27,609 bases of DNA from a virus, in IMG/VR virus record IMGVR_UViG_3300046004_002771, positions 1 through 27,609 of that record; one strand, given 5' to 3'. Position numbers and translations under genes: made by a program. This document shows positions 15,801 to 26,000 of the stretch, in pieces (within the stretch, counting starts at the first letter, position 1; the number at the start of each line of letters is the position of its first letter). Below the pieces are notes generated by a model. That model was given only the letters and a program-made list of their open reading frames with translations, ran no database searches and was not told where the DNA came from.

Positions 15801-18800
15801 GAAGAGTTTCCCATCCACTCGGTGCCTCGGGGATGTGGCGGAATAGACCCCAGAAACCACGTCCGGTGTCGCTTACCATCACGCGGTGACCAACCTCCAG
15901 GGGAGTATCTCCGACCCGCAGGGCATCCCTCTCGGCGATCGTGCTTACGAGATCATCATATACCGAAGCAATCGCGAACTCATGGCTCGCGGTATCGTAT
16001 TCCCATACGCTCCATTGCGGAATCGCGTCAGCAACACGGTTGACGAAAATACGAATGGTTCCGATCATCGCGGCCACGTCATCGCGAAGAACTAACTCGT
16101 CTCGTTCCTCAATAGAGAATACTTCGAAATCATATTCTTTGGAAGACGGTAGAGAAATATCTGTTCCCACGCTTGACGACCAGAACAGTTTGTTTTCTAG
16201 TTCATCAACGGACAATTGCCATGTATCGGTCAAGTCAATCAAGCCGGAATACCATCCGGGTCTTTCCGACCGGGCCAAAATAGTGTTGATCATACCAACC
16301 AGTGACTCACGAGCCGCCATTATGGTTTCATCAATTGTGTGTTGCGATCCAGCGAACAACGATTGACGGGGACGAATGCTAATTCCCTGGCGAGACGTGT
16401 TGTGCAACAAACGATCTGGAACTGACTGGAACCTAGCGTTCATGCCGACGACGCTATCGACCATTCGATCCCACAGATGATCGGGTGGAAGTTGGTCGCC
16501 TTCCCGAATTAGTGTCCACTCGGTATGAACCACCCCATCGTTGTTCGGAAGATTGTCAATCTCGATTTGCATGACCGACGAGGTGTCGTTCAAGTATTGA
16601 GAAATTCCACTCACGATAAAGCAATCCGGCGCCAGGGATGCAATCCATGGAATATCAAATGCGCTCGGGTTGTTCACCATTCTGGCCACGGTCGCCGCAG
16701 GAAGAGTTCTTCCCGTCATGATAGGAGCCGAAATTGCTCCTTTTACCCAGAAATAGTAAACCGTGATTGTTTTGTTCAAGTTTGGATCGAATTCCGTTGT
16801 TTCAGTCCAGCTATAGTTGCCATCCGGACTATACGGGGTCCCGTCGCCATTCCAGTTCTCCGGAAGTTTCAGACTCCGGGTCCATTCGTAGATGTCGATC
16901 GTGGTTCCAGGAGCAATCGTTCCCCAATTCTCGGCACGATACTGGACTTCAGTCGTATCGGGGATGATCAGCGGATCGTTGGTCTCGGTTTCGACAAAGC
17001 GAACCGCAGAGATATCCCACCACAGAAGGCCGACCTGTTCTAATCCCCAGACATTTTCGCCGAGTTCATAGCCCTGATTATAGCAGGCTGGGTCGAATTC
17101 TAGTTTGAATGAAATGTTGATGTCGGCTGGACCCGGAATCAAACCCCTGGCGGGATCATAGACCGAGATATGGTTGAGCAACAGCGGTTCCGCATTCAAC
17201 AGTGACGAAGTCTGGACCGTTGATTTGTCATACAACAACGCGGATGTGATTCTGGAAGAATCCATAACACGTGGCTGACGACGAACCGCAGTCCATCCAT
17301 CTGATGTTTTGCTGAATACTTTCCATCCATCGGTCAACGGGCCGTTGCTATCGGACGTGGCATCGACATATACCAGTTCGTCTTCGGGAACGAACCCGCC
17401 GTTTTCGTCTCTGTCAGCTTCGGAAGCGAAACGAACGGAACGAAGGATGCGGACAGATGGCGCGAGAGCTTCATCTTCGATATTTGCTGTTTCGTCCGGT
17501 GTCGGATCGCCACTCTGCGTTATCCAAACATAGGCATCTTCTCCGACCGTCAAGATATCTACCCAGTCGTCACCAACGTCCGTGATTGTTTGGATGCCCT
17601 GCAATTCCGTGGTTCCGTCAACAATCATGAGCAGGCCGACATCACTGTCTGTGAGGCCATGAGCATTTTCGAAATACAAACGAGATGTTACGAGAGCATT
17701 GGAGTCGAGAGGGACATCAATTCTTCTGATACGATTCTTTTCCCCATCAGCACTCATGTGAGATGAACGCAGGATCGACCATTCGTTATTGTAATCATAC
17801 ACCCAAATCCGCTCACCGTTCAGCAAGAACCCAGGACGATCAACACCTTCTTGCATTGTTCCCGACAATGCTTGGGTTTTTTCCAAATACAGGTCTTGAA
17901 CATCAGCGATGTGGAAGAGTGTGTAGTTGACATCGGTCAGGCGGGCATACCCAGCAGTCGGCATATCGCCTTTTTTGGAATCCAGCCCAGACCTTACGGG
18001 GAAAAAGGCCGATTTGATTGCTGGAATTTCCAAGAAATCAGTGGTCTTGATCCCGATGATGTCGCTGCTCGATGTTTCGACAAAGCGAACGAGTTGCGGT
18101 TCTCTGTTCAACGAAGACTGCGTTAGATCAAATGCAGCCCGTTGTGTTGCTTCAAGCGCACCATAGGATGCCGCTTTCAGTGCCCATTCTTCATTGAACA
18201 CTAGATCGCGCGCCTGCCCAATGAACGTGCTGCGCAGCAGTTTATTGAAAACGTCCGGTGCGCCTTTTTGCTTGATCATTCCGAGATAGAACTCGAACTG
18301 TTCTGTATCGGACAACACCATTTCGGTCATGTAGTTACGGGACTCGTATCCCATCAAATGGCGAGCATAGTCGTGCAGCGTTTTGTTATCAGTCCCTTCG
18401 ATTTCAAAGGCAGTCCTGATATCTTCGGATGCTTTCTCGAAATTGGGCTTGATCTTGTTGTCAATGAGAACATAGCCAGGAGCGTCCATACGTCCGGCCC
18501 AATCCTGAGATCGTTGGCCAATCAAACGAAGGCGCGGTTGACGCAAATCAAGCAACGGGTTGTATATAACGTCGTCGAAGATGGTCTGGTTGCTGAAGAT
18601 CAAGGCATGTTCGATCTCTCCGACACTCAGCCGGATTCCGTATAGGCTCGAACCATTAACCGTTATGGTCAATTCGCCGTCCATTCGGGTTACGAAGGTG
18701 TCGCGGCGATTGATCGGCATACCAGCCCGATCAACCATGCCGTAGACGCCCTTGAAACTCTGTTCAAGGTCGTAGACCATGCCGTGATCAGTAACGAACT

Positions 18801-21800
18801 TGATCTTGTCGGCTCCAGGAGAGAGGGTAATGAAGTGCCCCGGAGCCCATTGAACCTGTGACCAATTAAGGAATTCTCTGACGGATTGGGTCCAATCAGT
18901 TACGATGCCGGATTCGGGTTCTCGTTCATCGAATACCCATCCACGGCTCACCAGATAACGTTCGTAATCAAACAGGAATGACGCAACATCTTGGATAGAG
19001 TTGAATTCAGTTCCATACGGAACTGCGGCGATTTCATCCAGAGCGGAAGTATACTTTTCGACCCGAAGAGTCTGCGAACGCAGCAAGCCGGGCTCTGCTT
19101 TCCAATAATCGCTTTCGAACGTGGAAGACGACGTGTGGGCGCGGAGTGCTCTATAGGTAGACTCTTTATACGAGACGAGAATATTCGTCTGATAGAAAAC
19201 GTTTGGTCTCCACTCGACAATAACGAGTTCCTCGGCGCCTTCTTCCAATCGAACAGTGACATGGGGGCCATATGGATCACCGGGAATAACTGAGAATGAC
19301 GGATTGGTCGCGTCGTATCCAATAACTCGCCACGACTCTCCAGTCCATTCAACGATGACACCAGAATAGAATTCTTCCCGGATACTTGGGGAGGTATAGA
19401 GAACGATTTGGACGTTTTCTTCCGGAACAAGACCAAAATTGTCGGCCATGACTCGAAGGTTCTCGTCAGTGGTGAAACCGGCCATGCGGTGTGACAGACG
19501 TGCATCGAGACCACGAACGGCGAGGCCCAAAATAGAAGGAGATTGCCCCTTCGAAATCAGGTGTTCGCTAATCCACTGTTGAATTCCATATCGGGAAATT
19601 TTCGATCCGTTATCGTCAACCTCACCGTGAACAGAGTAAGACGAGTTATTCGGACGATTTCCCGTCTCGTTATAAATCAACTGGTCTTGGTGAACTATAC
19701 GGTTGTTGACCGTATCCCAACCGAATTCCACCCAACGGGCAGGTTTCATCAGGAATGCCGCTTTAGCAATAGAGAACCCGTAGGAGATTGAAATTCTCCA
19801 GAGATTTTCCACCGGACCGTGATCGCCGAACACCCATGGCCGCGAAGCCAGATATTCAGTCGGTTGCGTCGGGATAATCCGGGAAGCAATCGGATCGAGC
19901 AATTCGCCAGTATCATCGACTGGGAGGACATCCATGAGGCCAGGGCGGGCAAACCGAGTGTCGGTTCCTTCACGGGCTCCAGAACGGATAACCCCATCCC
20001 GGAGGTCATGCCACATATCGGTGTTTTCGCTCGTGTATGGGGCTGCGCCATACTCGTCTTCCCACCAGTCTGGCTGGTTGGCAAAGCCAAGCATTTCCCA
20101 CGGAGCGATATGTGGACGATCAGTATCGAAATACCAACGATATATTCCCCGCCAATGGCCAGGAACGGACGCGCCATTTCGATCCGGAGTTAGGCGATAA
20201 TTCCAACTGAATGGATCATTGGCATCGTAAGTCGCGTTTGTTCTGAAATCCAACTGATTGTTCTGTGCCCAACGCAAGAACATCGGGCTCATGATTTGGT
20301 TGAACTCACTGCGTGAATACGTTGAATTCTCTGAAGAATTCTCTCTGTATTTTCCCTCGACCCATTGTTCTAGTCTGAAGATCGGGTCAGTTTGCAAATA
20401 CACTTCATCATCAGGCCCGAACTCGGCAATGATGGCGTCGAAAATCTTGTTTTCTAGAGCCAGGAGAGCCTGATCGCGAACATCATTCACCGTGACGACG
20501 ACGGTTGCGCCAGAAGCAATACTGGCGGTGAGACGGATCAGCCGCCCCATCTGCGTGAAATCAGATTCATCCAGTTCATCGCCGTCAACCGTTATCGTAA
20601 CCGGACCGTGTGGGTCTTGCGTTAGGACTACGTCATCATTGTCGTCGTATTCAAACGTGAGGATTTCGCCGAATATAGGAGTTCGGCTTCCGTCGTGTCC
20701 TTGAAGGAAAACGATCGGGGATGGGAAAGTCAAATCCGTGATTGTGGCGGGACGAGCCGCTTGGGCCAGACCCATTGATGCCGGGGTGGGCGGAATGAAG
20801 TTTTGGCCGCCGCCGACCTTGGATAGCGAGAAAGCAAAGTCGCTAGTCTTGTTGGCCTTCATCGAAGTGAGGATTAGCTCTACCCACGTGTCGGGGCCAT
20901 CGTCGTCCAACGAGACAGGATTGATCTGTCCGTTATTGTAAAACTCAATGGTTTTTTGAACAAATCGATTTCTGAAACGAGTGTATTCTTGTTCAACAAA
21001 TCGCGCGGCGTTCATGTAGTCGAATGCCGGATCGCTTGCAAGCAACATCGTCTTCAACAACGGACTACGGTGTTGAAGAATGCGAGTTCCCTTACTCAAT
21101 ACTCTCGCGGTATCTCTCCAGTTGTTGGTCGAATACGCCACCCCGTCGAAATCGTCTTGAGAAGTCAAAATGGCATTGAAATGATCGAACCACTGGCCGC
21201 GCGTGATGAAGGTAACTTCATCATTGTTTGGGTTGGCTTGAAGATTAGCCGGAATGGAAAACACACCGTCAGATGTAGCGATTTGGCGAGTTGTGTCGTT
21301 GGTGAAATGCCAGTCGTTAACGAAAGCATCATTGGCTGGATTGGGAGCCATTTGACGGAAGAAGTGAAATCCCTTTACGCTCCCACCATCGTAGGTGTAA
21401 CGACGCGACGCGATATCGTTTTCGAAAACGATTTGGCCATTCTTGTCGTATTTGAGAGGCTGTCCCAGGACAGCATCCACCCGTCCGGTCCCGAGCGCAA
21501 ACGAGAACAGACGATTGCCCGCGAAGGTGCTGTCCGTATAAATCGTCTCGTCGTCAAGGGCCACGCCATCGACATCATAGAGATTGAACAACGGGGCTTC
21601 GGCTGGCGAAAACTCCTGTGCTTTGCCCCAAACCGTTCCATTGAAGAAAAATTCAATGTTGGTTCCGCTTAGGGTCGCGATGTCGCCGTCATTGGAAGCC
21701 GGTTCAGGAATAAGCACGATGACTTCAATTCCTTCAACGTCGAACGTTGTCTCTACCGTCACGATTCGATGACTGAACTGGGGATATCCGGGGACAGTCG

Positions 21801-23052
21801 CTGCAATTAGCAGGCGATCTCCGTCTTGAATCGTATTGAAGTAATCATCCGATACGGTTCCGATTGGTTTACCGTTGATCTGGGCCAGAGCAACACTGCC
21901 CTGTTCCCAACGTTCTTCATCCCACGGAGTGGTATCCCAGCCAAGAATGTAGTTGGCCGGTCCAGTCAATACCTTATCGACATCCGCAACATGTTGGCGG
22001 CCATAGTTGAATAGCTCGATGTCTTGGATGAACTCAATGATGGGACGAGAAGCTTGATATGGCTGGAAATTACTCCGATCCCAACTGAATGCTTTTTTGT
22101 GCACCCAACGATTGGTTTTGCTCCAACCATTCTGGTCACTAGATCGACGATCTATTGTTGTATAGATGGGATCAAGAGCGGTTTCATCATCCGAATAGGG
22201 AGTAAAAACGATTGAAGTTCCAACTCCATCGACATAATACGTTCCCGTGACTGTTCTCGTTATCCCATCTTCAATGGAAATTCGATGTCCTGATGTGAGA
22301 AATTCGAGGTCGGTTAGGGCAGCCGGGTGTTCTGCGTCGATAAAATCAACGATGTTGAATGAAGACTTGCCTTGAATCAGAGTCCGCAAATTGCTGTAAC
22401 GATAAACCTCAACGACTGCATTGATCCCTGGAGTCGAAATCGACAAATTATTCCCAGATCGGGAATAATTTACCGAAACGCCATTGACGAAAACTGCTGG
22501 GCTTTCATCGCCGATTTCAAGGTCTCCCGAAACGGCAGGCATAGCGAAGACGCTGGTCGAACCATTGCCAGTATACTGTGCAATCGGCGATTTCAATGCA
22601 AGAATTGGTTGTTCCACGACATCGCCATTGTCGTCAGTGTTTAGGCTAAACCAGTAATACTGTTGGAAGTTGTTTATCTTGTCCAGGTCGAGCGGCGGAC
22701 CCCACGAATAGAAATCGTTCTCGAACATGCGAGAATGATTATTGTCCAGGGCGCCGTTTGCCCGAAGATGATTTACCAAGTCTGAGTAAAACAAAACGCG
22801 GTCGATGGCGGTGTCTGAGATAGACACCATCGTTGGTTCTAGTTGACGCGAATACCGTTCGATCGTCGGCTCGGTAATGTAGAAATCAATCGTGTCGTCA
22901 TAGTAATCCGGGTATTGGCCAATATATCCGGTAAGCGTTTCCGCTTTACCGGGTTGGAAAGCCTGATCTATAGTCGCAGCAAAGAATTTACGAAGATCAT
23001 CCGTTCTGAGGTGCGGGGGCAGTAGGTCTATAATTCGGCGTTTGTCAACCAT
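12844..23052 (-). CDS. Giant 3402-residue virion structural protein downstream of gp6
   Basis: A single uninterrupted frame of about 10.2 kb. The start TAATG overlaps the gp6 stop by one base. The N-terminus (DKRRIIDLLPPHLRTDDLRK, then FFAATIDQAFQPG, YIGQYPDYYDD and FYITEPTIERYSRQLEP) resembles large structural proteins found after gp6 in some T4-like phages. Repeated beta-sandwich modules of about 60 residues share a V-x-V-x-x-x-G-V-x-x-x-x-x-x-Y/F-x pattern. I see them at about residues 154-219, 774-860, 2852-2925, 2939-2994, 3012-3072, 3087-3144 and 3312-3377; four of the last five run almost consecutively. A YIDEVKPYRVKTRDF segment occurs at about 2594-2615. The protein probably belongs to the baseplate wedge or a fibre-like extension; position is the main evidence. 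I cannot name a T4 counterpart. Confidence 0.75.
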   Translation of the reverse strand: MVDKRRIIDLLPPHLRTDDLRKFFAATIDQAFQPGKAETLTGYIGQYPDYYDDTIDFYITEPTIERYSRQLEPTMVSISDTAIDRVLFYSDLVNHLRANGALDNNHSRMFENDFYSWGPPLDLDKINNFQQYYWFSLNTDDNGDVVEQPILALKSPIAQYTGNGSTSVFAMPAVSGDLEIGDESPAVFVNGVSVNYSRSGNNLSISTPGINAVVEVYRYSNLRTLIQGKSSFNIVDFIDAEHPAALTDLEFLTSGHRISIEDGITRTVTGTYYVDGVGTSIVFTPYSDDETALDPIYTTIDRRSSDQNGWSKTNRWVHKKAFSWDRSNFQPYQASRPIIEFIQDIELFNYGRQHVADVDKVLTGPANYILGWDTTPWDEERWEQGSVALAQINGKPIGTVSDDYFNTIQDGDRLLIAATVPGYPQFSHRIVTVETTFDVEGIEVIVLIPEPASNDGDIATLSGTNIEFFFNGTVWGKAQEFSPAEAPLFNLYDVDGVALDDETIYTDSTFAGNRLFSFALGTGRVDAVLGQPLKYDKNGQIVFENDIASRRYTYDGGSVKGFHFFRQMAPNPANDAFVNDWHFTNDTTRQIATSDGVFSIPANLQANPNNDEVTFITRGQWFDHFNAILTSQDDFDGVAYSTNNWRDTARVLSKGTRILQHRSPLLKTMLLASDPAFDYMNAARFVEQEYTRFRNRFVQKTIEFYNNGQINPVSLDDDGPDTWVELILTSMKANKTSDFAFSLSKVGGGQNFIPPTPASMGLAQAARPATITDLTFPSPIVFLQGHDGSRTPIFGEILTFEYDDNDDVVLTQDPHGPVTITVDGDELDESDFTQMGRLIRLTASIASGATVVVTVNDVRDQALLALENKIFDAIIAEFGPDDEVYLQTDPIFRLEQWVEGKYRENSSENSTYSRSEFNQIMSPMFLRWAQNNQLDFRTNATYDANDPFSWNYRLTPDRNGASVPGHWRGIYRWYFDTDRPHIAPWEMLGFANQPDWWEDEYGAAPYTSENTDMWHDLRDGVIRSGAREGTDTRFARPGLMDVLPVDDTGELLDPIASRIIPTQPTEYLASRPWVFGDHGPVENLWRISISYGFSIAKAAFLMKPARWVEFGWDTVNNRIVHQDQLIYNETGNRPNNSSYSVHGEVDDNGSKISRYGIQQWISEHLISKGQSPSILGLAVRGLDARLSHRMAGFTTDENLRVMADNFGLVPEENVQIVLYTSPSIREEFYSGVIVEWTGESWRVIGYDATNPSFSVIPGDPYGPHVTVRLEEGAEELVIVEWRPNVFYQTNILVSYKESTYRALRAHTSSSTFESDYWKAEPGLLRSQTLRVEKYTSALDEIAAVPYGTEFNSIQDVASFLFDYERYLVSRGWVFDEREPESGIVTDWTQSVREFLNWSQVQWAPGHFITLSPGADKIKFVTDHGMVYDLEQSFKGVYGMVDRAGMPINRRDTFVTRMDGELTITVNGSSLYGIRLSVGEIEHALIFSNQTIFDDVIYNPLLDLRQPRLRLIGQRSQDWAGRMDAPGYVLIDNKIKPNFEKASEDIRTAFEIEGTDNKTLHDYARHLMGYESRNYMTEMVLSDTEQFEFYLGMIKQKGAPDVFNKLLRSTFIGQARDLVFNEEWALKAASYGALEATQRAAFDLTQSSLNREPQLVRFVETSSSDIIGIKTTDFLEIPAIKSAFFPVRSGLDSKKGDMPTAGYARLTDVNYTLFHIADVQDLYLEKTQALSGTMQEGVDRPGFLLNGERIWVYDYNNEWSILRSSHMSADGEKNRIRRIDVPLDSNALVTSRLYFENAHGLTDSDVGLLMIVDGTTELQGIQTITDVGDDWVDILTVGEDAYVWITQSGDPTPDETANIEDEALAPSVRILRSVRFASEADRDENGGFVPEDELVYVDATSDSNGPLTDGWKVFSKTSDGWTAVRRQPRVMDSSRITSALLYDKSTVQTSSLLNAEPLLLNHISVYDPARGLIPGPADINISFKLEFDPACYNQGYELGENVWGLEQVGLLWWDISAVRFVETETNDPLIIPDTTEVQYRAENWGTIAPGTTIDIYEWTRSLKLPENWNGDGTPYSPDGNYSWTETTEFDPNLNKTITVYYFWVKGAISAPIMTGRTLPAATVARMVNNPSAFDIPWIASLAPDCFIVSGISQYLNDTSSVMQIEIDNLPNNDGVVHTEWTLIREGDQLPPDHLWDRMVDSVVGMNARFQSVPDRLLHNTSRQGISIRPRQSLFAGSQHTIDETIMAARESLVGMINTILARSERPGWYSGLIDLTDTWQLSVDELENKLFWSSSVGTDISLPSSKEYDFEVFSIEERDELVLRDDVAAMIGTIRIFVNRVADAIPQWSVWEYDTASHEFAIASVYDDLVSTIAERDALRVGDTPLEVGHRVMVSDTGRGFWGLFRHIPEAPSGWETLRLQSYNTTPFISEIDWYADGYSAANPPVVHYATVNEFTIAEADSEKSPFVSIANDGTGRWIWKIPSGSSWETVARENATVALSADFYDNSRLPYGRDGVFDLDVIATRDGGNELRALLHALRESFFTDDEVNELFFSMVHFAHAHQDQINWAFKTSFMHVSGFNEKLEQTPVQRPDNISAIVSYIDEVKPYRVKTRDFSRTLSPPEIDQGTVTTTDFDKPRYYDNAMTAYRSLNLSVPGDLAILSTDDRYVKWYENYLKTGTDIDEYNSATWNPIRRLTTTLVFDRIDGVTVPNSVSVNDTVTLGSTLLDNGLLLGAASKIEAHYNPTDTMAEKNIAALMNLNFKGPLTDGDKLANQLTVEMEVTGLDMSNANVSANAITLSLNPNVDGRVGLLLNDPDWDDDHPEELVLAGHYDNLSIKVRGYGRPGAPEQEVKLWTRSSLNITTGSATVPFVSIPQSSEAVLVFRDGKRAPTSAYTIDLFARTATVDMAHPDTTPVEQVIVHVFGIGSESQIREMLFYKYSSPDPQTFAITESGAVEVIVNGVATSGFTVASSVVTITDSLADNDQVMIVVRENISGEESIRVRTQTFSYSGTRTFTVTNLSSPSNVNTMIVEVDGIRLIPTTEYTISGSTLTIAGGVSMTNGVSYVTVTTFPSSASMSMTTQSFLGNSTGIYPLSSVPVSKEYVWLTKNGVRVSSTEFNLTEDGIFFTAGHEVTDDFRATVFAANAASLPHGFIASTIIPTKAIMRPFVDGDWDTGLWDDDEWDSGVGTVTEEVPSGVYLGEFRAINHMDGGWEYSRLSNFRDGSLSVALLPTTNASVTPMMTSTGILGDTMFRKPQSDSPSVAWIGNERVEYGLVEWDDETGAFVLKSMRRGTKGTAIGQVSYRMQHIDGTGSRTVFDLDDASSDQVLVYVFDQDGVSTAKQKDIDYDVVLIGNVARVTFNTAPLASETVMIYENISSHTHPIDTSVVTVAEVFYPSNTRL

Positions 23053-26000
23053 TATCGGATTCTCAAATTCGCTGCGGTGTTAGAGTTAATGATTACGACA
23101 TCAGATACCTGAGCCGTAGAAATGAATAGTTCGTCGCTTCTGCAACGGATTTCGAAACCTTCACCGAAGCTGCCTTCTCCCGACAACGGGACCAAAACGA
23201 TGCTGGCGATCGATCCCGCGAGTCTTTGGTGAATGAAGCCCGACAGTTCGGTATAGTAAAACGTGTCTCCGAAATCCCAATACGACACATCGAAGAACTC
23301 GTTTATGGCGCGAATGACGCGGCTTTTGATTTCCCCGTCGCTCAATGTGGAATTCGACAACTTGACGACCTTGAACTGTGCGCGAAGCTCTTGGGGGGCT
23401 CCAGTGCCGAACAAGAACTTGTATTGGACCGGTCTCCAAACGATTCCGTCACTGAACATGCTGTAATTCTCTAGATCAGCAAATGCCAACCGAAGATCAA
23501 GTTCAGATGGGGGTAGAGGAAGATCGGCTACCTTGGCTCCATTGGCAATCCATTGACGAGTTACGTAATCATATTCGTTGGTCAGCACAAAAATGTCGAT
23601 AATATTCGTCTTTGATGGGTCAATTCTATGGTCGGTTGGCGCATAATGTTTCCATTGAAACGCAATAGGCAATTGACGAACATCAGTTGATGTCGTTTCG
23701 CCATCGGCATACCATTCCTTGGCAACGTTTGGTCCTCGGCCTCGGCGATAACGGAATTCACGATACAACCTCGTCCACACGAGGCTCGATCCGTCCTTGG
23801 TTATTTGCCAAAACGTATTCGATGGGGTTGATCCATCAACCAACTCAAACGCCACGGTTCCTTCTGCCAGATCGGCCAGGGCAGCTACGCGATCGTCTCG
23901 TGTTTCGTAAACGATGACTTTGTTGGTAGGCAGGTAAGCTCCATCAGAAGACCTTTCCCAGAAAAGATATGGCGCGGCGTCGATATCTCCGATCACACGA
24001 ACGTAGGTGTCGGGATCATCGGGCTGGCCGTCTTCATCCGAATCGAAGAAACGAACACTCACGCGACGAGGTTCGGCATAGCCGTCTGCGTAGAGGATAA
24101 GCTTGTCGATCGCGAGATCATATGGCCGTTGAAGAGCACGACCAGAGAGGCCACCTTCGGTATCTAATGCGGTTACGTCTTCATTGGTGGGCAGAACACG
24201 GATGAGATCGGCATTTTCCAATCCCGTCGATCCGTCAATCGTCTTGGCGCCTTCGAAATACCATTGAACATTCTCGACGCTTTCGAAGACATAGCGTAGG
24301 CCGCGAATTGTCAGGCGCCAGATGCCAGGAAGACGTTCTGCAACCAGCATCTTGATTCGCGTCACGCCTGACGAGTCATCAAATTCTGGAGTAGAAACAC
24401 TATCCGGGGAACCGACTTCCCAATGCTCAGCAGTGATAGTCGGCGAATAGTTATACCACAGTGTGAATGGCGTATTGTCTTGCAACTTTTCTTCAATGGC
24501 TGAAAATGCGTCGCCGCCAAGAGTAGACAGGTAACGAGGGATGATCCGCGTGATAGTTGCGTTGTCGGCAACTGTTTCAGTCAACGTCACGGGTCCTTTG
24601 TAGTTCGTAGCTGGTGCCACATTGAATGCAGAATCGATTTGATCAATCGACACCCATTTCTTGACACCACTTTCACTGACTTCCAGGATTGCTCCCGGTC
24701 TAATCAATACACTGCTATCCAGTCCAGTGAAGTATCCAGTAGAAGAGAACTTGCCGGACGTGCTTTTTCTCCACCGAGCATCTTCTGGTGCAGTCACAAC
24801 ACGGTCGAGCAACATGCTCCAAGCATAATTTGCTGCTTGTCGATCGGACAGGAGAGGCTGAATGCTCTGTGACACGATTTCGCTGACCGACTGTCCAAGG
24901 CCGGTGATGACTTCGGTATAGAGGTTGGCGGCTTCGTTGTAGAAAATGCCATCATCGCTGAATACGTTCGTGTCTTGATAATTCCCAGTAGGATCATTCA
25001 AGTCGATGAAACGCGAATGTCCAGAATACGTCCGGTTAATCGCTTTCAACTTCATAGCAAGGTTGGATTGAAGCGGGAAGATGTTGTAATCTTCGCCCGA
25101 CACCATTCGATTCTGGGTCGCATACACTTGCGGTGCGCGGCGACGAATTTGTTCGTCGGTTTCGCGCAGAGCCGAGTTGCTTACTGGCGTTTGTAGAGAA
25201 AACGTCAGATACAAGCTACGCTCAACACCGCGACGGTTCGTATACCGGAAAGGCATACGGATGCGATCAATTTCCTGGGGTCGAATCGTGTATTGGAGAC
25301 CATTCGACGTTCTATAGGTGACCCGAATATTGCCGTATGGAGCACTACCAAAACGACCATCCGAGAAACGAATGCTGATCCGGTCATCATCACGCGTGAT
25401 GACTTGGAAAATGTTCCGAGTCGTTACCGGGAGGCTATTGAAGGTGATATTATCACTAAACAGTGACGGAACTTTTTCCCAATCGACCAGGATAGTGCCA
25501 CTATCGTTGATGGTTTGAACCCAAACGTCAGTTTCGTTGATCCCCGTCGTCTCGATATCGAGGATTTGGTTTTCAATCGGCGCGGCGATCGAGAATGTTT
25601 GGCGATTGGTCGAACCCTGCTTGAACAGCATGAAGAACCCAGTGTCGTTTGACGAGTTGCCGTTGCCATCGGCTCGATAATAGAACTGGAACGCGGAATC
25701 GGTATTCGGGACTCGCTCAGTGAAGCCACCGAGGTCATCAAAATCACCGTTGCAGAGTTCGAAATCGGTTCGTTCTCCGCCGGTTGTGGCCGAAAACGAT
25801 AGTGACTGGCCGCCAACGCTATTGTTCAGTCGGTAGGATTGCGTGCGAATTCCGCCAACTGTCCCAGAAGAAATCGGCTGGCCGAATTGGTTGTTGGCGA
25901 CAAATGCATTGTTCAATACAAGGATGAACCGTTCGAACCAATCAGGATCGTCGGGATTATCCCACTCGACGATCGTGTTTGCCAAGCTGATGCCATATGA

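Noticed and set aside
20956-21672. 238-residue plus-strand frame
   Set aside because: It lies wholly inside the giant minus-strand gene, has no recognisable motif or ribosome site, and is explained as a shadow of the opposite strand.
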